From the NCBI RefSeq assembly GCF_020329505.1, contig NZ_JAGKJJ010000004.1:186001-250000 (forward strand): 64,000 nt of DNA, read 5' to 3'. Positions 32,716 through 40,866 of this stretch are shown one piece after another. The notes below the pieces were generated by a model. That model saw nothing but the letters and a program-made list of their open reading frames with translations, did no database searches and was not told the origin of the DNA. The position numbers and the translations under genes were made by a program. Numbering within the stretch: position 1 is the first letter of the stretch; every line of letters begins with the position of its first letter. The stretch is from Bradyrhizobium semiaridum. Lineage in GTDB: Bacteria > Pseudomonadota > Alphaproteobacteria > Rhizobiales > Xanthobacteraceae.

Positions 32716-34934
32716 GCGGGATCGAGAACCAGCAACAGCCGTCATCCCCGGGCAAAAGCGCGAAGCGCGTCTTCGCGCAGATGACCCGGGGATCCACGTC
32801 TGCGGCTGCGGCGAAGGAAGACGTGGATGGCCGGGTCAAGCCCGGCCATGACGGATGGAAAAAGCGGATCGCCCTCCACGCCATTGCTTGTATCGCTGTC
32901 GTTCTGATCATCACGGCCGGTGCCCTCGGCGCGTGGGTCGTCTCGCTCGGGCCGCTGCCGCTCGACAAGGCGAAGCAGGTCTCGACCACCGTGATCGACC
33001 GCAACGGCAAATTGCTGCGCGCCTACGCGATGGCCGATGGACGCTGGCGACTGCCGGCCGACGCGAAGGCATCAGTCGATCCGACCTATCTAAAACTGCT
33101 GTTCGCCTATGAGGACAAGCGCTTCTACGAGCATCACGGCGTCGATCCGCTGGCGCTGGCGCGCGCCGCGTTTCAGCTCGGCACAAGCGGCCATATCGTC
33201 TCGGGCGGCTCGACCATTACCATGCAGCTCGCGCGGCTGATGGAGCCGCGGCAGCAGCGCTCGGTCTATGCCAAGCTGCGCCAGATGGTGCGCGCCGTGG
33301 AGTTGGAGCAGCAGCTCTCGAAGGAGCAGATCCTCGATCTTTATCTCGCGCTGGCGCCGTTCGGCGGCAATCTCGAAGGCGTGCGCGCCGCCTCGATCGC
33401 CTATTTCGGCAAGGAGCCGAAGCGGCTGTCGCTCGCGGAAGCCGCGCTTCTGGTGGCGCTGCCGCAATCGCCGGAGCGACGGCGGCTCGACCGCTATCCG
33501 GAAGCCGCCCACATCGCGCGCGACCGCGTGCTCGACCGCATGGTCGAGGACGGCGTGGTCTCGCAGGAGGACGCCACACAGGCCAAGGCGACGGCCGTGC
33601 CGAAGATGCGCAAACAGATCCCGATCCTGGCGCCGCATTCCGCCGACCAGGCGGTCGCGACGATGAAGGATACGCCGGTCATCAAGCTGACGCTGGACGC
33701 CACGCTGCAGAGGAACCTCGAGGCGCTGGCGCATGACCGCGCGATCGCGCAAGGGCCGGACGTCTCGGTCGCGATTATCGCGATCGACAATCAGAGCGGC
33801 GACGTGCTGGCGCGGGTCGGCTCGGCGGATTATTTCGACGACCGGCGGGCCGGGCAGGTCGACATGACCCGCGCGGTGCGCTCGCCGGGCTCGACCTTGA
33901 AGCCGTTCATCTATGGCCTCGCCTTCGAGGACGGTTTCGTTCATCCGGACAGTCTGATCGAGGATCGCCCGATCCGCTTCGGCTCCTACGCGCCGGAAAA
34001 TTTCGACATGACGTTCCAGGGCACGGTACCGGTGCGCAAGGCGCTGCAATTGTCATTGAACGTGCCGGCGATCGCGCTGCTGGATCGCGTCGGGGCGAGT
34101 CGGCTGTCGTCGCGCTTGAAGCAGGCCGGCACCAGCCTGGTGCTGCCCAAGGACGAGACACCGGGCCTTGCGATGGGCCTCGGCGGCGTCGGCGTGACCT
34201 TGCAGGACCTTACCCAGCTCTATGTCGGATTGCCGCGGCTCGGCGCCACCAGGCCGCTGCGTGAGATCGTGCGCGACAGCGATGAGCGCGAGACGATGCG
34301 GCTGATGGACCAGGCCGCAGCCTGGCAGGTCGGCAACGTCCTGCTCGGCACGCCGCCGCCGGAGAACGGCGTGCACAACCGGATCGCGTTCAAGACCGGC
34401 ACCAGCTACGGCTATCGCGACGCCTGGTCGGTCGGCTTCGACGGCCGCATCACCATCGGCGTCTGGGTCGGCCGTCCCGACGGTGCGCCGGTGCCGGGGC
34501 TGGTCGGCCGCGTCTCGGCGGCGCCGATCCTGTTCGATGCCTTCGCACGCACCGGGAAAATTCCGGCTGCGCTGCCGAAGCCGCCGAAAGGCGTGCTGGT
34601 CGCCAGCAACGCCAAGCTGCCGCCACCGCTGCGCCGCTTCCGACCGCTCGGCGAGCTGGTTCGCAGCGGCAGCGACCAGGCGCCGCACATCCAGTTCCCG
34701 CTCAACGGCTCGCGCATCGACGTCGATCGTTCCGAAGGCGGCCGCTATGCGGCGATGCCGGTCAAGGTCGCCGGCGGCGTGCTGCCGCTCACGGTATTGG
34801 TCAACGGTGTCTCAGCCGGGGACATCGACAGCCGCCGCCAGCGCCTGATCGATCCCCCCGGACCGGGCTTTGCGCGCGTGACCGTGATCGATGCAACTGG
34901 CGCCGCGGACACAGTTGTGATCCGCGTGCAATGA
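32712..34934 (+). CDS. pbpC: Penicillin-binding protein 1C
   Basis: 740 residues, overlapping the alpha-2-macroglobulin stop by four bases. A membrane anchor (HAIACIAVVLIITAGALGAW, about residues 60-80) is followed by a GT51 transglycosylase domain (AYEDKRFYEHHGVDP, GGSTITMQLARL), a transpeptidase domain with the active-site Ser394-Thr-Leu-Lys397 in SPGSTLKPF and KTGTSYG, and a C-terminal BiPBP_C domain. It builds and crosslinks peptidoglycan, probably for wall repair after attack together with the macroglobulin. The first about 48 residues are encoded by a palindromic repeat, an unusual feature noted separately. Confidence 0.94.
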   Translation: MSGIENQQQPSSPGKSAKRVFAQMTRGSTSAAAAKEDVDGRVKPGHDGWKKRIALHAIACIAVVLIITAGALGAWVVSLGPLPLDKAKQVSTTVIDRNGKLLRAYAMADGRWRLPADAKASVDPTYLKLLFAYEDKRFYEHHGVDPLALARAAFQLGTSGHIVSGGSTITMQLARLMEPRQQRSVYAKLRQMVRAVELEQQLSKEQILDLYLALAPFGGNLEGVRAASIAYFGKEPKRLSLAEAALLVALPQSPERRRLDRYPEAAHIARDRVLDRMVEDGVVSQEDATQAKATAVPKMRKQIPILAPHSADQAVATMKDTPVIKLTLDATLQRNLEALAHDRAIAQGPDVSVAIIAIDNQSGDVLARVGSADYFDDRRAGQVDMTRAVRSPGSTLKPFIYGLAFEDGFVHPDSLIEDRPIRFGSYAPENFDMTFQGTVPVRKALQLSLNVPAIALLDRVGASRLSSRLKQAGTSLVLPKDETPGLAMGLGGVGVTLQDLTQLYVGLPRLGATRPLREIVRDSDERETMRLMDQAAAWQVGNVLLGTPPPENGVHNRIAFKTGTSYGYRDAWSVGFDGRITIGVWVGRPDGAPVPGLVGRVSAAPILFDAFARTGKIPAALPKPPKGVLVASNAKLPPPLRRFRPLGELVRSGSDQAPHIQFPLNGSRIDVDRSEGGRYAAMPVKVAGGVLPLTVLVNGVSAGDIDSRRQRLIDPPGPGFARVTVIDATGAADTVVIRVQ
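32739..32854. repeat. Palindromic repeat element inside the 5' end of pbpC
   Basis: The ends CCGTCATCCCCGGG (32739-32752) and CCCGGCCATGACGG (32841-32854) are inverted copies matching at 12 of 14 positions, with an internal AGCGCG/CGCGCT-like hairpin and GACGTGGAT/ATCCACGT arms. The wording matches dispersed Bradyrhizobium intergenic palindromes. Here it is translated in frame as roughly residues 10-48 of PbpC. Confidence 0.75.
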
Positions 34935-35076
34935 TGGCGCGGGAAAGCGGAACAGCACCATTGTTTGCGCTGCGGTTTCATCGTATGCGAAACCCATGGT
35001 GGATGGCCTCCAACCCCGGCGCTTCGGAGCGGGGCAACAGTCTGTAAGACCTGCGCATTCCAGCCGCAGGCTGTTC

Positions 35077-36741
35077 ATGGCGTTCGAGTTCGCAACGGCC
35101 AGCCAGTGGCGCTCGATCCTGTTCCTGACACTGGCCTGTCTGGTCTTGTTCCTGCCGGGCGTCTTCACCATCCCGCCGATCGACCGCGACGAGGTGCGCT
35201 TCGCGCAGGCCACCAAGCAGATGGTCGAAAGCGGCGATTTCGTCGACATCCGCTTTCAGGACGACGTTCGCTACAAGAAGCCGGTCGGCATCTACTGGAT
35301 GCAGGCGGCGGCGCTGAAGACCGTTTCGGCGCTCGGAGTCCAGCGCGCCCAGGTCCGCATCTGGGTCTACCGGCTGCCGTCGCTGCTCGGTGCCATCGGC
35401 GCGGTGTTGCTGACTTACTGGACGGCGCTGGCCTTCGTGACGCGACAGGGCGCGGTGCTCGCCGCGCTGATGATGGCGAGTTGCGTGCTGCTCGGGGTCG
35501 AGGCGCGGCTGGCCAAGACCGACGCCATGCTGCTGCTATCCGTCACCGCGGCGATGGGCGCGATGGCGCGGGTTTATCTGTCCTGGCAGCGCGGCGAGGA
35601 GCCGGCGCATCCGCCCTGGCTGCCGCCCGCGGTGTTCTGGACCGCGCTCGCGGTCGGCATCCTGCTCAAGGGTCCCCTGATCCTGATGTTCGTCGGCCTT
35701 GCGATGGCCGTGCTCGCGTTCTTCGACAAGTCGGCGGCCTGGTTCTGGCGCATGCGTCCGGTCTGGGGTCTGATGTGGACGCTGGTGCTGGTGCTGCCGT
35801 GGTTCGTGCTGATCTTCCTGCGCGCCGGCGAGACCTTCTTTGCCGATTCCGTCGGCGGCGACATGCTGAGCAAGCTCGGCGCCCAGGAATCCCACGGCGC
35901 GCCGCCCGGCATGTATCTCTTGCTGTTCTGGGTCACGTTTTGGCCGGGGGCGCCGCTGGCCGGCATGGCGGCGCCGGCGATCTGGCGGGCGCGGCGCGAG
36001 CCGGGCGCCCAATTCCTGCTGGCCTGGCTGATCCCGTCCTGGATCGTGTTCGAGGCGGTGCTGACCAAGCTGCCGCATTACGTGCTGCCGCTCTATCCGG
36101 CGATCGCGATCCTGACCATCGGCGCGCTGGAGCGGCGCGTGCTGTCGCGCAATTCGTGGCTGGTGCGCGGCGCCGCCTGGTGGTTCGCGCTGCCGGCGAT
36201 CGCCTCGGTGCTGGTGATCGTCGGCGCCATCAAGGCGATCCATCAGCCGGTGTTTCCGGCCTGGCCGCTGTTCGCCTTCGCGATGGTGTTCGGCCTGGTC
36301 GCCTGGTGGCTGTTCGAGGACAGCCGCGCCGAGCGCTCGCTGCTCAATGCCGTGATCGCCGCCGCGCTGCTGGCAGCCGCCACCTATGGCGTGGTGCTGC
36401 CGCGGCTCACCACGGTGTTCCCGAGCCAGGAGGTGGCGCGCGCGCTGCGCAACGTGACCTGCGTCGGCCCAAAGGCGGCCGCCGCCGGCTTCCACGAGCC
36501 GAGCCTCGTGTTCATGACCGACACCTCGACCTTGCTCACCGACGGCTCCGGCGCCGCCGATTTCCTCGCCCACGGCAGCTGCCGCTTTGCGCTGATCGAG
36601 CAGCGCTCGGAGCGCGCCTTCGTGCAACGCGCCGAGGCGATCGGGCTGCGCTACAACGCGCCGGTGCGGGTCGAAGGCTACAACATCTCGCAGGGCAAGG
36701 CGGTCTCGATCGCGATCTTCCGTTCCGAAGGGACGGAGTGA
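35077..36741 (+). CDS. ArnT-like/PMT-family glycosyltransferase
   Basis: 554 residues from ATG 35077. The N-terminal periplasmic loop after helix 1 holds PPIDRDEVRFAQATKQM, with the acidic pair of PMT/ArnT-type GT-C enzymes, followed by RYKKPVGIYWMQAAALK. About eleven to twelve transmembrane helices; C-terminal soluble domain from about residue 460. Members move a sugar from a polyprenyl phosphate to lipid A, proteins or other acceptors at the outer face of the inner membrane. Adjacent GT2, LAB_N and PAP2 genes support a lipid-linked sugar pathway. The sugar is not evident. Confidence 0.9.
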   Translation: MAFEFATASQWRSILFLTLACLVLFLPGVFTIPPIDRDEVRFAQATKQMVESGDFVDIRFQDDVRYKKPVGIYWMQAAALKTVSALGVQRAQVRIWVYRLPSLLGAIGAVLLTYWTALAFVTRQGAVLAALMMASCVLLGVEARLAKTDAMLLLSVTAAMGAMARVYLSWQRGEEPAHPPWLPPAVFWTALAVGILLKGPLILMFVGLAMAVLAFFDKSAAWFWRMRPVWGLMWTLVLVLPWFVLIFLRAGETFFADSVGGDMLSKLGAQESHGAPPGMYLLLFWVTFWPGAPLAGMAAPAIWRARREPGAQFLLAWLIPSWIVFEAVLTKLPHYVLPLYPAIAILTIGALERRVLSRNSWLVRGAAWWFALPAIASVLVIVGAIKAIHQPVFPAWPLFAFAMVFGLVAWWLFEDSRAERSLLNAVIAAALLAAATYGVVLPRLTTVFPSQEVARALRNVTCVGPKAAAAGFHEPSLVFMTDTSTLLTDGSGAADFLAHGSCRFALIEQRSERAFVQRAEAIGLRYNAPVRVEGYNISQGKAVSIAIFRSEGTE

Positions 36742-36742
36742 G

Positions 36743-37588
36743 ATGCCGGCGCCGCCAGCAGTCCCGGACTCCGCCAATTATGTCGGGCGATTGCTGACGC
36801 TGGTCTGGCTGTCGCTTGCCCAGCTGGTGCGCGCGCCGTCGCATTCGCGCCGGGCCGAGGCGGCGCGGCGCTCGGCGCGCCACGTGCTGCTGCTGTTCGT
36901 CATCCTCGGGACCGTCATCATCATGCTGATGTACGCGCTCGACGTCGCCGAGATCAGCCTGATGCCGCCGCGCGACACGCCGAGCCTGTGGTGGGTGAAG
37001 AAGCTGACCAATTTCGGCAAGGACGAGTACGTGCTGTCCGTGCTTGGCGTTCTCTTGATCGCCGTCTCCCTCGCGGCTCCGGCGCTGCGCGGCACCTCAC
37101 GCATGGCGCTGCTCGGCCTCGGCACGCGGCTGCAATATCTGTTCCTGTCGGTCGCGCTGTCGGTGGCCGCGGGTGAAGTGTTGAAGTGGATCATCGGCCG
37201 CGGCCGACCGTTCGTCGGCGGCAAGCCCAATGCCTTCAACTTCCAGCACTTCAGCGGCAGCGAGGCCTATTCGAGCCTGCCGTCGGGGCACGCGATCACC
37301 GCGTTTGCGCTGGCATTCGCCGTCTCGGCGGTATGGCCGCGGATGCGGATCGCGATGCTCATCTATGCGCTGATCATCGCGGCGACGCGGCTGGTGCTGC
37401 TGGCGCATCATCCGAGCGACGTGGTGGCCGGCGCGCTGGTCGGCGTGATCGGCGCCGTGGCCGTGCGCTACTGGTTTGCCGCCCGCCGCCTCGGTTTTGC
37501 CATCCGGCAGGATGGCACCGTGGTGGCGCTGTCCGGGCCGCCGGAAGGGCACCTCAAAAGGGTTGCGAGGACCGCCTTCGCCCCATAA
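36743..37588 (+). CDS. PAP2-family membrane phosphatase
   Basis: 281 residues, starting one base after the ArnT-like stop. Six transmembrane segments carry the three PAP2 motifs: KWIIGRGRPF, SSLPSGH and RLVLLAHHPSDVVAGAL, with the catalytic His residues present. Members remove phosphate from lipid pyrophosphates or lipid A. In this operon it could recycle the polyprenyl carrier or trim lipid A phosphate; the choice is open. The cytoplasmic N-terminus of about 50 residues is Arg-rich. Confidence 0.92.
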   Translation: MPAPPAVPDSANYVGRLLTLVWLSLAQLVRAPSHSRRAEAARRSARHVLLLFVILGTVIIMLMYALDVAEISLMPPRDTPSLWWVKKLTNFGKDEYVLSVLGVLLIAVSLAAPALRGTSRMALLGLGTRLQYLFLSVALSVAAGEVLKWIIGRGRPFVGGKPNAFNFQHFSGSEAYSSLPSGHAITAFALAFAVSAVWPRMRIAMLIYALIIAATRLVLLAHHPSDVVAGALVGVIGAVAVRYWFAARRLGFAIRQDGTVVALSGPPEGHLKRVARTAFAP

Positions 37589-37645
37589 AAGCGGTCGCCC
37601 GGCGGCCGGATCGGGCAGGTTCCCGCCGCGCCCCCTTAACCAACC

Positions 37646-38437
37646 ATGAGTGCCGATTTGTCTGCTTCCGACCCGACGCCGGTCGCCGTTTCCATCGTCG
37701 TGCCCGTGCGCAACGAGGCGGACAATATCGCGCCGCTGATCGCCGAGATCGCGGTCGCGCTCGACGGCCGCTGGGCCTACGAGATCATCTACGTCAACGA
37801 CGGCTCGACCGACGCCACCGGCGACCGGCTCGCCGCGATCATGGCGCGGCAGCCCAATCTCCGGCAGCTCCGGCACGCCGTGTCGACGGGCCAATCGGCG
37901 GCGGTACGCAGCGGCGTGCGCGCCGCGCGCGGCGCGATCGTGGCGACGCTCGACGGCGACGGCCAGAACGATCCGGCATTCCTGCCGAGCCTGATCTCCG
38001 CGGTCGAAAGCGGAGGCGGCCGCGTCGGCCTCGCCGCCGGCCAGCGGGTCGGGCGCAAGGATACCGGCTTCAAGAAGATGCAGTCGCGGATCGCCAACGC
38101 GGTGCGCGGCATGATCCTGCGCGACGGCACCCGCGACACCGGCTGCGGATTGAAGGCGTTTCCGCGCGAGGTGTTCCTGTCGATGCCCTATTTCGACGGA
38201 CTGCACCGCTTCCTGCCGGCGCTGGTCCGCCGCGAGGGGTTCGACATCGCCTATGTCGACGTCATCGACCGACCGCGTCATGCCGGCGTGTCGAACTACG
38301 GATTCTTCGACCGGCTGTGGATCGGGATCATGGATCTCGCCGGCGTGTGGTGGCTGATCCGCCGCAAGAAGCCGACGCCGGTTGTCACCGAGGTGACAAA
38401 GGTCACTGAAGTGCCTGATGCGACCAAGGTGAAGTGA
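37646..38437 (+). CDS. GT2 family glycosyltransferase (polyprenyl-phosphate sugar synthase-like)
   Basis: 263 residues. GT-A fold with SIVVPVRNEADNIAPLIAEI, IIYVNDGSTDATGDRL, the TLDGDGQNDP DxD-type metal site and RDTGCGLKAFPREVF, close to dolichol-phosphate mannose synthase and ArnC. It lacks the C-terminal two helices of ArnC; the only hydrophobic part is DLAGVWWLIRR. The tail is Lys/Thr/Val-rich. It probably makes a polyprenyl-phosphate sugar donor, with the LAB_N protein encoded next as its membrane partner (inference). Stop overlaps the next start (TGATG). Confidence 0.9.
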   Translation: MSADLSASDPTPVAVSIVVPVRNEADNIAPLIAEIAVALDGRWAYEIIYVNDGSTDATGDRLAAIMARQPNLRQLRHAVSTGQSAAVRSGVRAARGAIVATLDGDGQNDPAFLPSLISAVESGGGRVGLAAGQRVGRKDTGFKKMQSRIANAVRGMILRDGTRDTGCGLKAFPREVFLSMPYFDGLHRFLPALVRREGFDIAYVDVIDRPRHAGVSNYGFFDRLWIGIMDLAGVWWLIRRKKPTPVVTEVTKVTEVPDATKVK

Positions 38438-38775
38438 TGCTGATTCAATACGGGCAGGCGCTGAGCGCCTATCTCTACGACGTGTTCGTCGCCAAGTTCG
38501 ATTTTTGGCTGGCGTTCGGCCTCATCGCGCAATTGTTCTTCACTGCGCGCTTTCTGGTGCAGTGGATCTCGAGCGAACGCGCCGGGCAGAGCGTGGTGCC
38601 GATGGCGTTCTGGTTCTTCTCGATGGGCGGCGGCCTGATGACGCTGATCTACGGCCTTGCCAAGCGCGAGCCGGTGATCATCGTCGGGCAAGGGCTCGCC
38701 ACCTTGATCTACGTCCGCAACATCATGCTGATCCTGAAGAACCGCGGCAGCGCCTCGAAGACGCTCGATCGCTGA
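38437..38775 (+). CDS. LAB_N-domain small membrane protein
   Basis: 112 residues from ATG 38437 (a GTG one codon upstream is also open). Three to four short helices with FWLAFGLIAQLFFTARFLVQ, SSERAGQSVVPMAFWFFSMG and VGQGLATLIYVRN are those of the family named after the LpxB N-terminus (PF07578). It is not LpxB itself, whose catalytic part is absent. Such proteins are usually next to a DPM-like GT2 gene and are thought to anchor or assist it. Last gene of the envelope operon. Confidence 0.9.
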   Translation: MLIQYGQALSAYLYDVFVAKFDFWLAFGLIAQLFFTARFLVQWISSERAGQSVVPMAFWFFSMGGGLMTLIYGLAKREPVIIVGQGLATLIYVRNIMLILKNRGSASKTLDR

Positions 38776-38786
38776 GTGAGCACACG

Positions 38787-38803
38787 GCGAAAACGATTTT
38801 CGC
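38787..38803 (+). terminator. Short hairpin after the LAB_N gene
   Basis: GCGAAAACGATTTTCGC, a 7-bp stem with a 3-base loop, lies 11 bases after the stop codon. No U-tract beyond the stem, so it is a weak terminator candidate for the envelope operon. Confidence 0.4.
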
Positions 38804-38883
38804 AGGCAAAGCCTGGCATGCGGATGGACAACCTGAGGTTGGGTCGATTATAGTCGTTCGTCGCATCGGCTGGGGCGAGCGGC

Positions 38884-40314
38884 ATGACAAACCATTTCGG
38901 ACATCGATATTTGGCAGCGCCGCGCATCGCCACGCTGCCTGTTCGGCAGTTATGCCGACTGACCGCCTGGGTGCCGGCACTGTGTTTCATGACCGTGTCC
39001 GTGGCCCTCGCGCAGCAGCCATCGCCATCACCGCAAGCCGGCCCCACGGCACCCGCGCCAATTGCGGCGACGCCTACGCCTGTGCCGACACCGACAGCCG
39101 TCCCGATGCCGAGTGCCACCGCTGTGCCGCCCGTCGTCACCGTCAACATAGCGCCGTCACCGGCGAAATCGTTCGGCCAGTTGATGGTCGAGGCGTTGCC
39201 GGGCGCGATCATTGGCCTTGCGGCGGCTGTCGCCGGTACGCTGCTGGCGTGGATGATCGGGCTGCGATTGTCCGCGGGCTGGGACATGCGCAAGAAGCGC
39301 GCGGAATTCGACCAGGCGCTGGTCCAGGAATTCAACAAGGTCGTCGCTGAATTCAAGGCCGTCAGCCGTGAGCGCGAGATTCTGAACGCGCGCGTCGCCG
39401 CCACGCAAACCCCGTCCGCGGACCAGCAAAAGGCCTTCGACGAAACGCGGCGCGACCTCGTCAAGCGCGCCGTGGCTGCGGAAAGCGCGCTCGAGGCGAT
39501 CTTCCTCCGGCTGCTGTCGGAAATGGACTCCTGGCTGGCCGCGCACGGTGGCAACGCGGACCAGAAGGTGGCAGCCCGGGAACGGCAGTTGCGGTTGATG
39601 GGACTATTCCGCGTCGCGTTTCGCAATCTGAGGGAGGCGATCGTCGATGCCGCGCCGACGGCTCCCGCATTCGGCGATCCGGAACTCTGGCTGTTCAACC
39701 GGCTTGCCGCTGAGTTGTCCGGTCTCATCTACGAGCAAGCGACAGCACCGTCCCTTCCTGCATTCTGGAAACCCTGGGACATCACGTCGACGCTCGCCAG
39801 ACCGGATCCGGCGGCATATTTGCGGCTGATCGCCTATCGTACAACGGATCTCCGAATGGCGGCCGCATCGATCCTGCCGGACCTGATGGTGCTCAGTTCC
39901 CGGCGCACCGACGCACGGCGCGCCGGGCGCAAGGACAACATCGAAAGCTTGTTCGTCGCCGGCAGTGTCAAAGTGCTGGACAACCTGACCGACACGATCG
40001 ACGATAACGTTTCCCTCGCGATTCACTTCGGCGATCAGAAGGCCAATCGCGACCCTGAGATCGCGATTGTCGCCGGCGGCATTTTCCCGCGTTGGCCAAA
40101 CCTCAAATACTTCATGAGCATTTCCGACGGGCCGCCTCGGATCGTGCTGGTAAAGGCAGGTGGTGCGCTACAGACCTTTACCGAGCTCGATGTGCTTCCA
40201 CCCGATCTGCCGTATGCGCCGGATGCGTCGCATCTGGGAGCGGCCATCCTGACCTGGCAGCAAAGCCCGGCGATGATCGATGCCATCAAATCGATGGCGA
40301 CGAAGCCGCTCTAA
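38884..40314 (+). CDS. Unrecognised single-pass membrane protein with Pro/Thr-rich linker
   Basis: 476 residues. A signal-like hydrophobic segment (LTAWVPALCFMTVSVALAQ, about 27-45) leads to a Pro/Ala/Thr-rich linker with repeated PTPVP/PSPSP words (to about 90), a transmembrane helix (PGAIIGLAAAVAGTLLAWMI), a coiled-coil-like stretch RKKRAEFDQALVQEFNKVVA, then a large soluble domain with LMGLFRVAFRNLREAIVDAA and IAIVAGGIFPRWPNLKYFMS. If the first helix is cleaved, the big domain is cytoplasmic. No enzyme motif or family recognised. Single gene; its stop codon is formed by the edge of a dispersed repeat. Confidence 0.72.
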   Translation: MTNHFGHRYLAAPRIATLPVRQLCRLTAWVPALCFMTVSVALAQQPSPSPQAGPTAPAPIAATPTPVPTPTAVPMPSATAVPPVVTVNIAPSPAKSFGQLMVEALPGAIIGLAAAVAGTLLAWMIGLRLSAGWDMRKKRAEFDQALVQEFNKVVAEFKAVSREREILNARVAATQTPSADQQKAFDETRRDLVKRAVAAESALEAIFLRLLSEMDSWLAAHGGNADQKVAARERQLRLMGLFRVAFRNLREAIVDAAPTAPAFGDPELWLFNRLAAELSGLIYEQATAPSLPAFWKPWDITSTLARPDPAAYLRLIAYRTTDLRMAAASILPDLMVLSSRRTDARRAGRKDNIESLFVAGSVKVLDNLTDTIDDNVSLAIHFGDQKANRDPEIAIVAGGIFPRWPNLKYFMSISDGPPRIVLVKAGGALQTFTELDVLPPDLPYAPDASHLGAAILTWQQSPAMIDAIKSMATKPL

Positions 40315-40415
40315 AGCATGATCCGGAAAAGTGTGAAGCGGTTTTCCGAAAAGATCATGCCCAAACAAAGGGCTGAAGCGCGATGACGATTCAACCAAAT
40401 CTCATCGCGCTTTAG
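40311..40415. repeat. Dispersed palindromic element, copy 2
   Basis: 105 bases bounded by CTAAAGC and GCTTTAG, exact terminal inverted repeats. Two internal hairpins: GCATGATC/GATCATGC with nested CGGAAAA/TTTTCCG, and AAGCGCGATGA/TCATCGCGCTT. Matches copy 1 at 5110-5213. Its left TAA is the stop codon of the preceding membrane protein. Confidence 0.9.
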
Positions 40416-40463
40416 CGGCGCGGGTGTGGGTAAGGCAAGGGAAAGTCTTTCAGCGGATCCTCT

Positions 40464-40820
40464 CTATGGCTTGTCTTCCGGACGGCCTGCGTCCAGGTCT
40501 TCGCCCTTGGGTGGCTCTGCAAGCTTCTTCATATTGACGTAACGCCGCTTCTCATCCGGCGTGATTGACTCGCCCGGACGCCCCGCGAGGTCGGCCGCGA
40601 CCTCGAACGGATCGGCATGATAAAATGCCGTTTGAGTGTCGGGCGATGCACCGTCGACGTTCTTGCGAAGGTCATCCGCGACGGAAGAATCTGAACGGAA
40701 CACATCCGTCATAATGTCTTTCACGCGGCGCCAATATTCGTTCTTGAACTGCTCGTTCAGAGGCTCGCCTCGGCGCACGATTTCATAGTTGCCTTCAGGT
40801 GACTTAATCTCCGCGATCAT
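40464..40820 (-). CDS. Hypothetical partner protein of the DUF3990 gene (possible antitoxin)
   Basis: 118 residues from ATG 40820, with TGGAGGTCTC upstream. Acidic and charged: NYEIVRRGEPLNEQFKNEYW, VKDIMTDVFRSDSSVADDLR, then FYHADPFEVAADLAGRPGES and a Glu/Pro/Asp-rich tail. No DNA-binding or catalytic motif. It starts 46 bases after the stop of the DUF3990 gene and is therefore its likely operon partner. It is not recognisably the DUF3791 protein that accompanies DUF3990 in other bacteria. An antitoxin or immunity role is inference. Confidence 0.68.
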   Translation of the reverse strand: MIAEIKSPEGNYEIVRRGEPLNEQFKNEYWRRVKDIMTDVFRSDSSVADDLRKNVDGASPDTQTAFYHADPFEVAADLAGRPGESITPDEKRRYVNMKKLAEPPKGEDLDAGRPEDKP

Positions 40821-40866
40821 GAGACCTCCATGCAGTTCCAGACCATGCCCGGGCAAGTGTCCGTGA

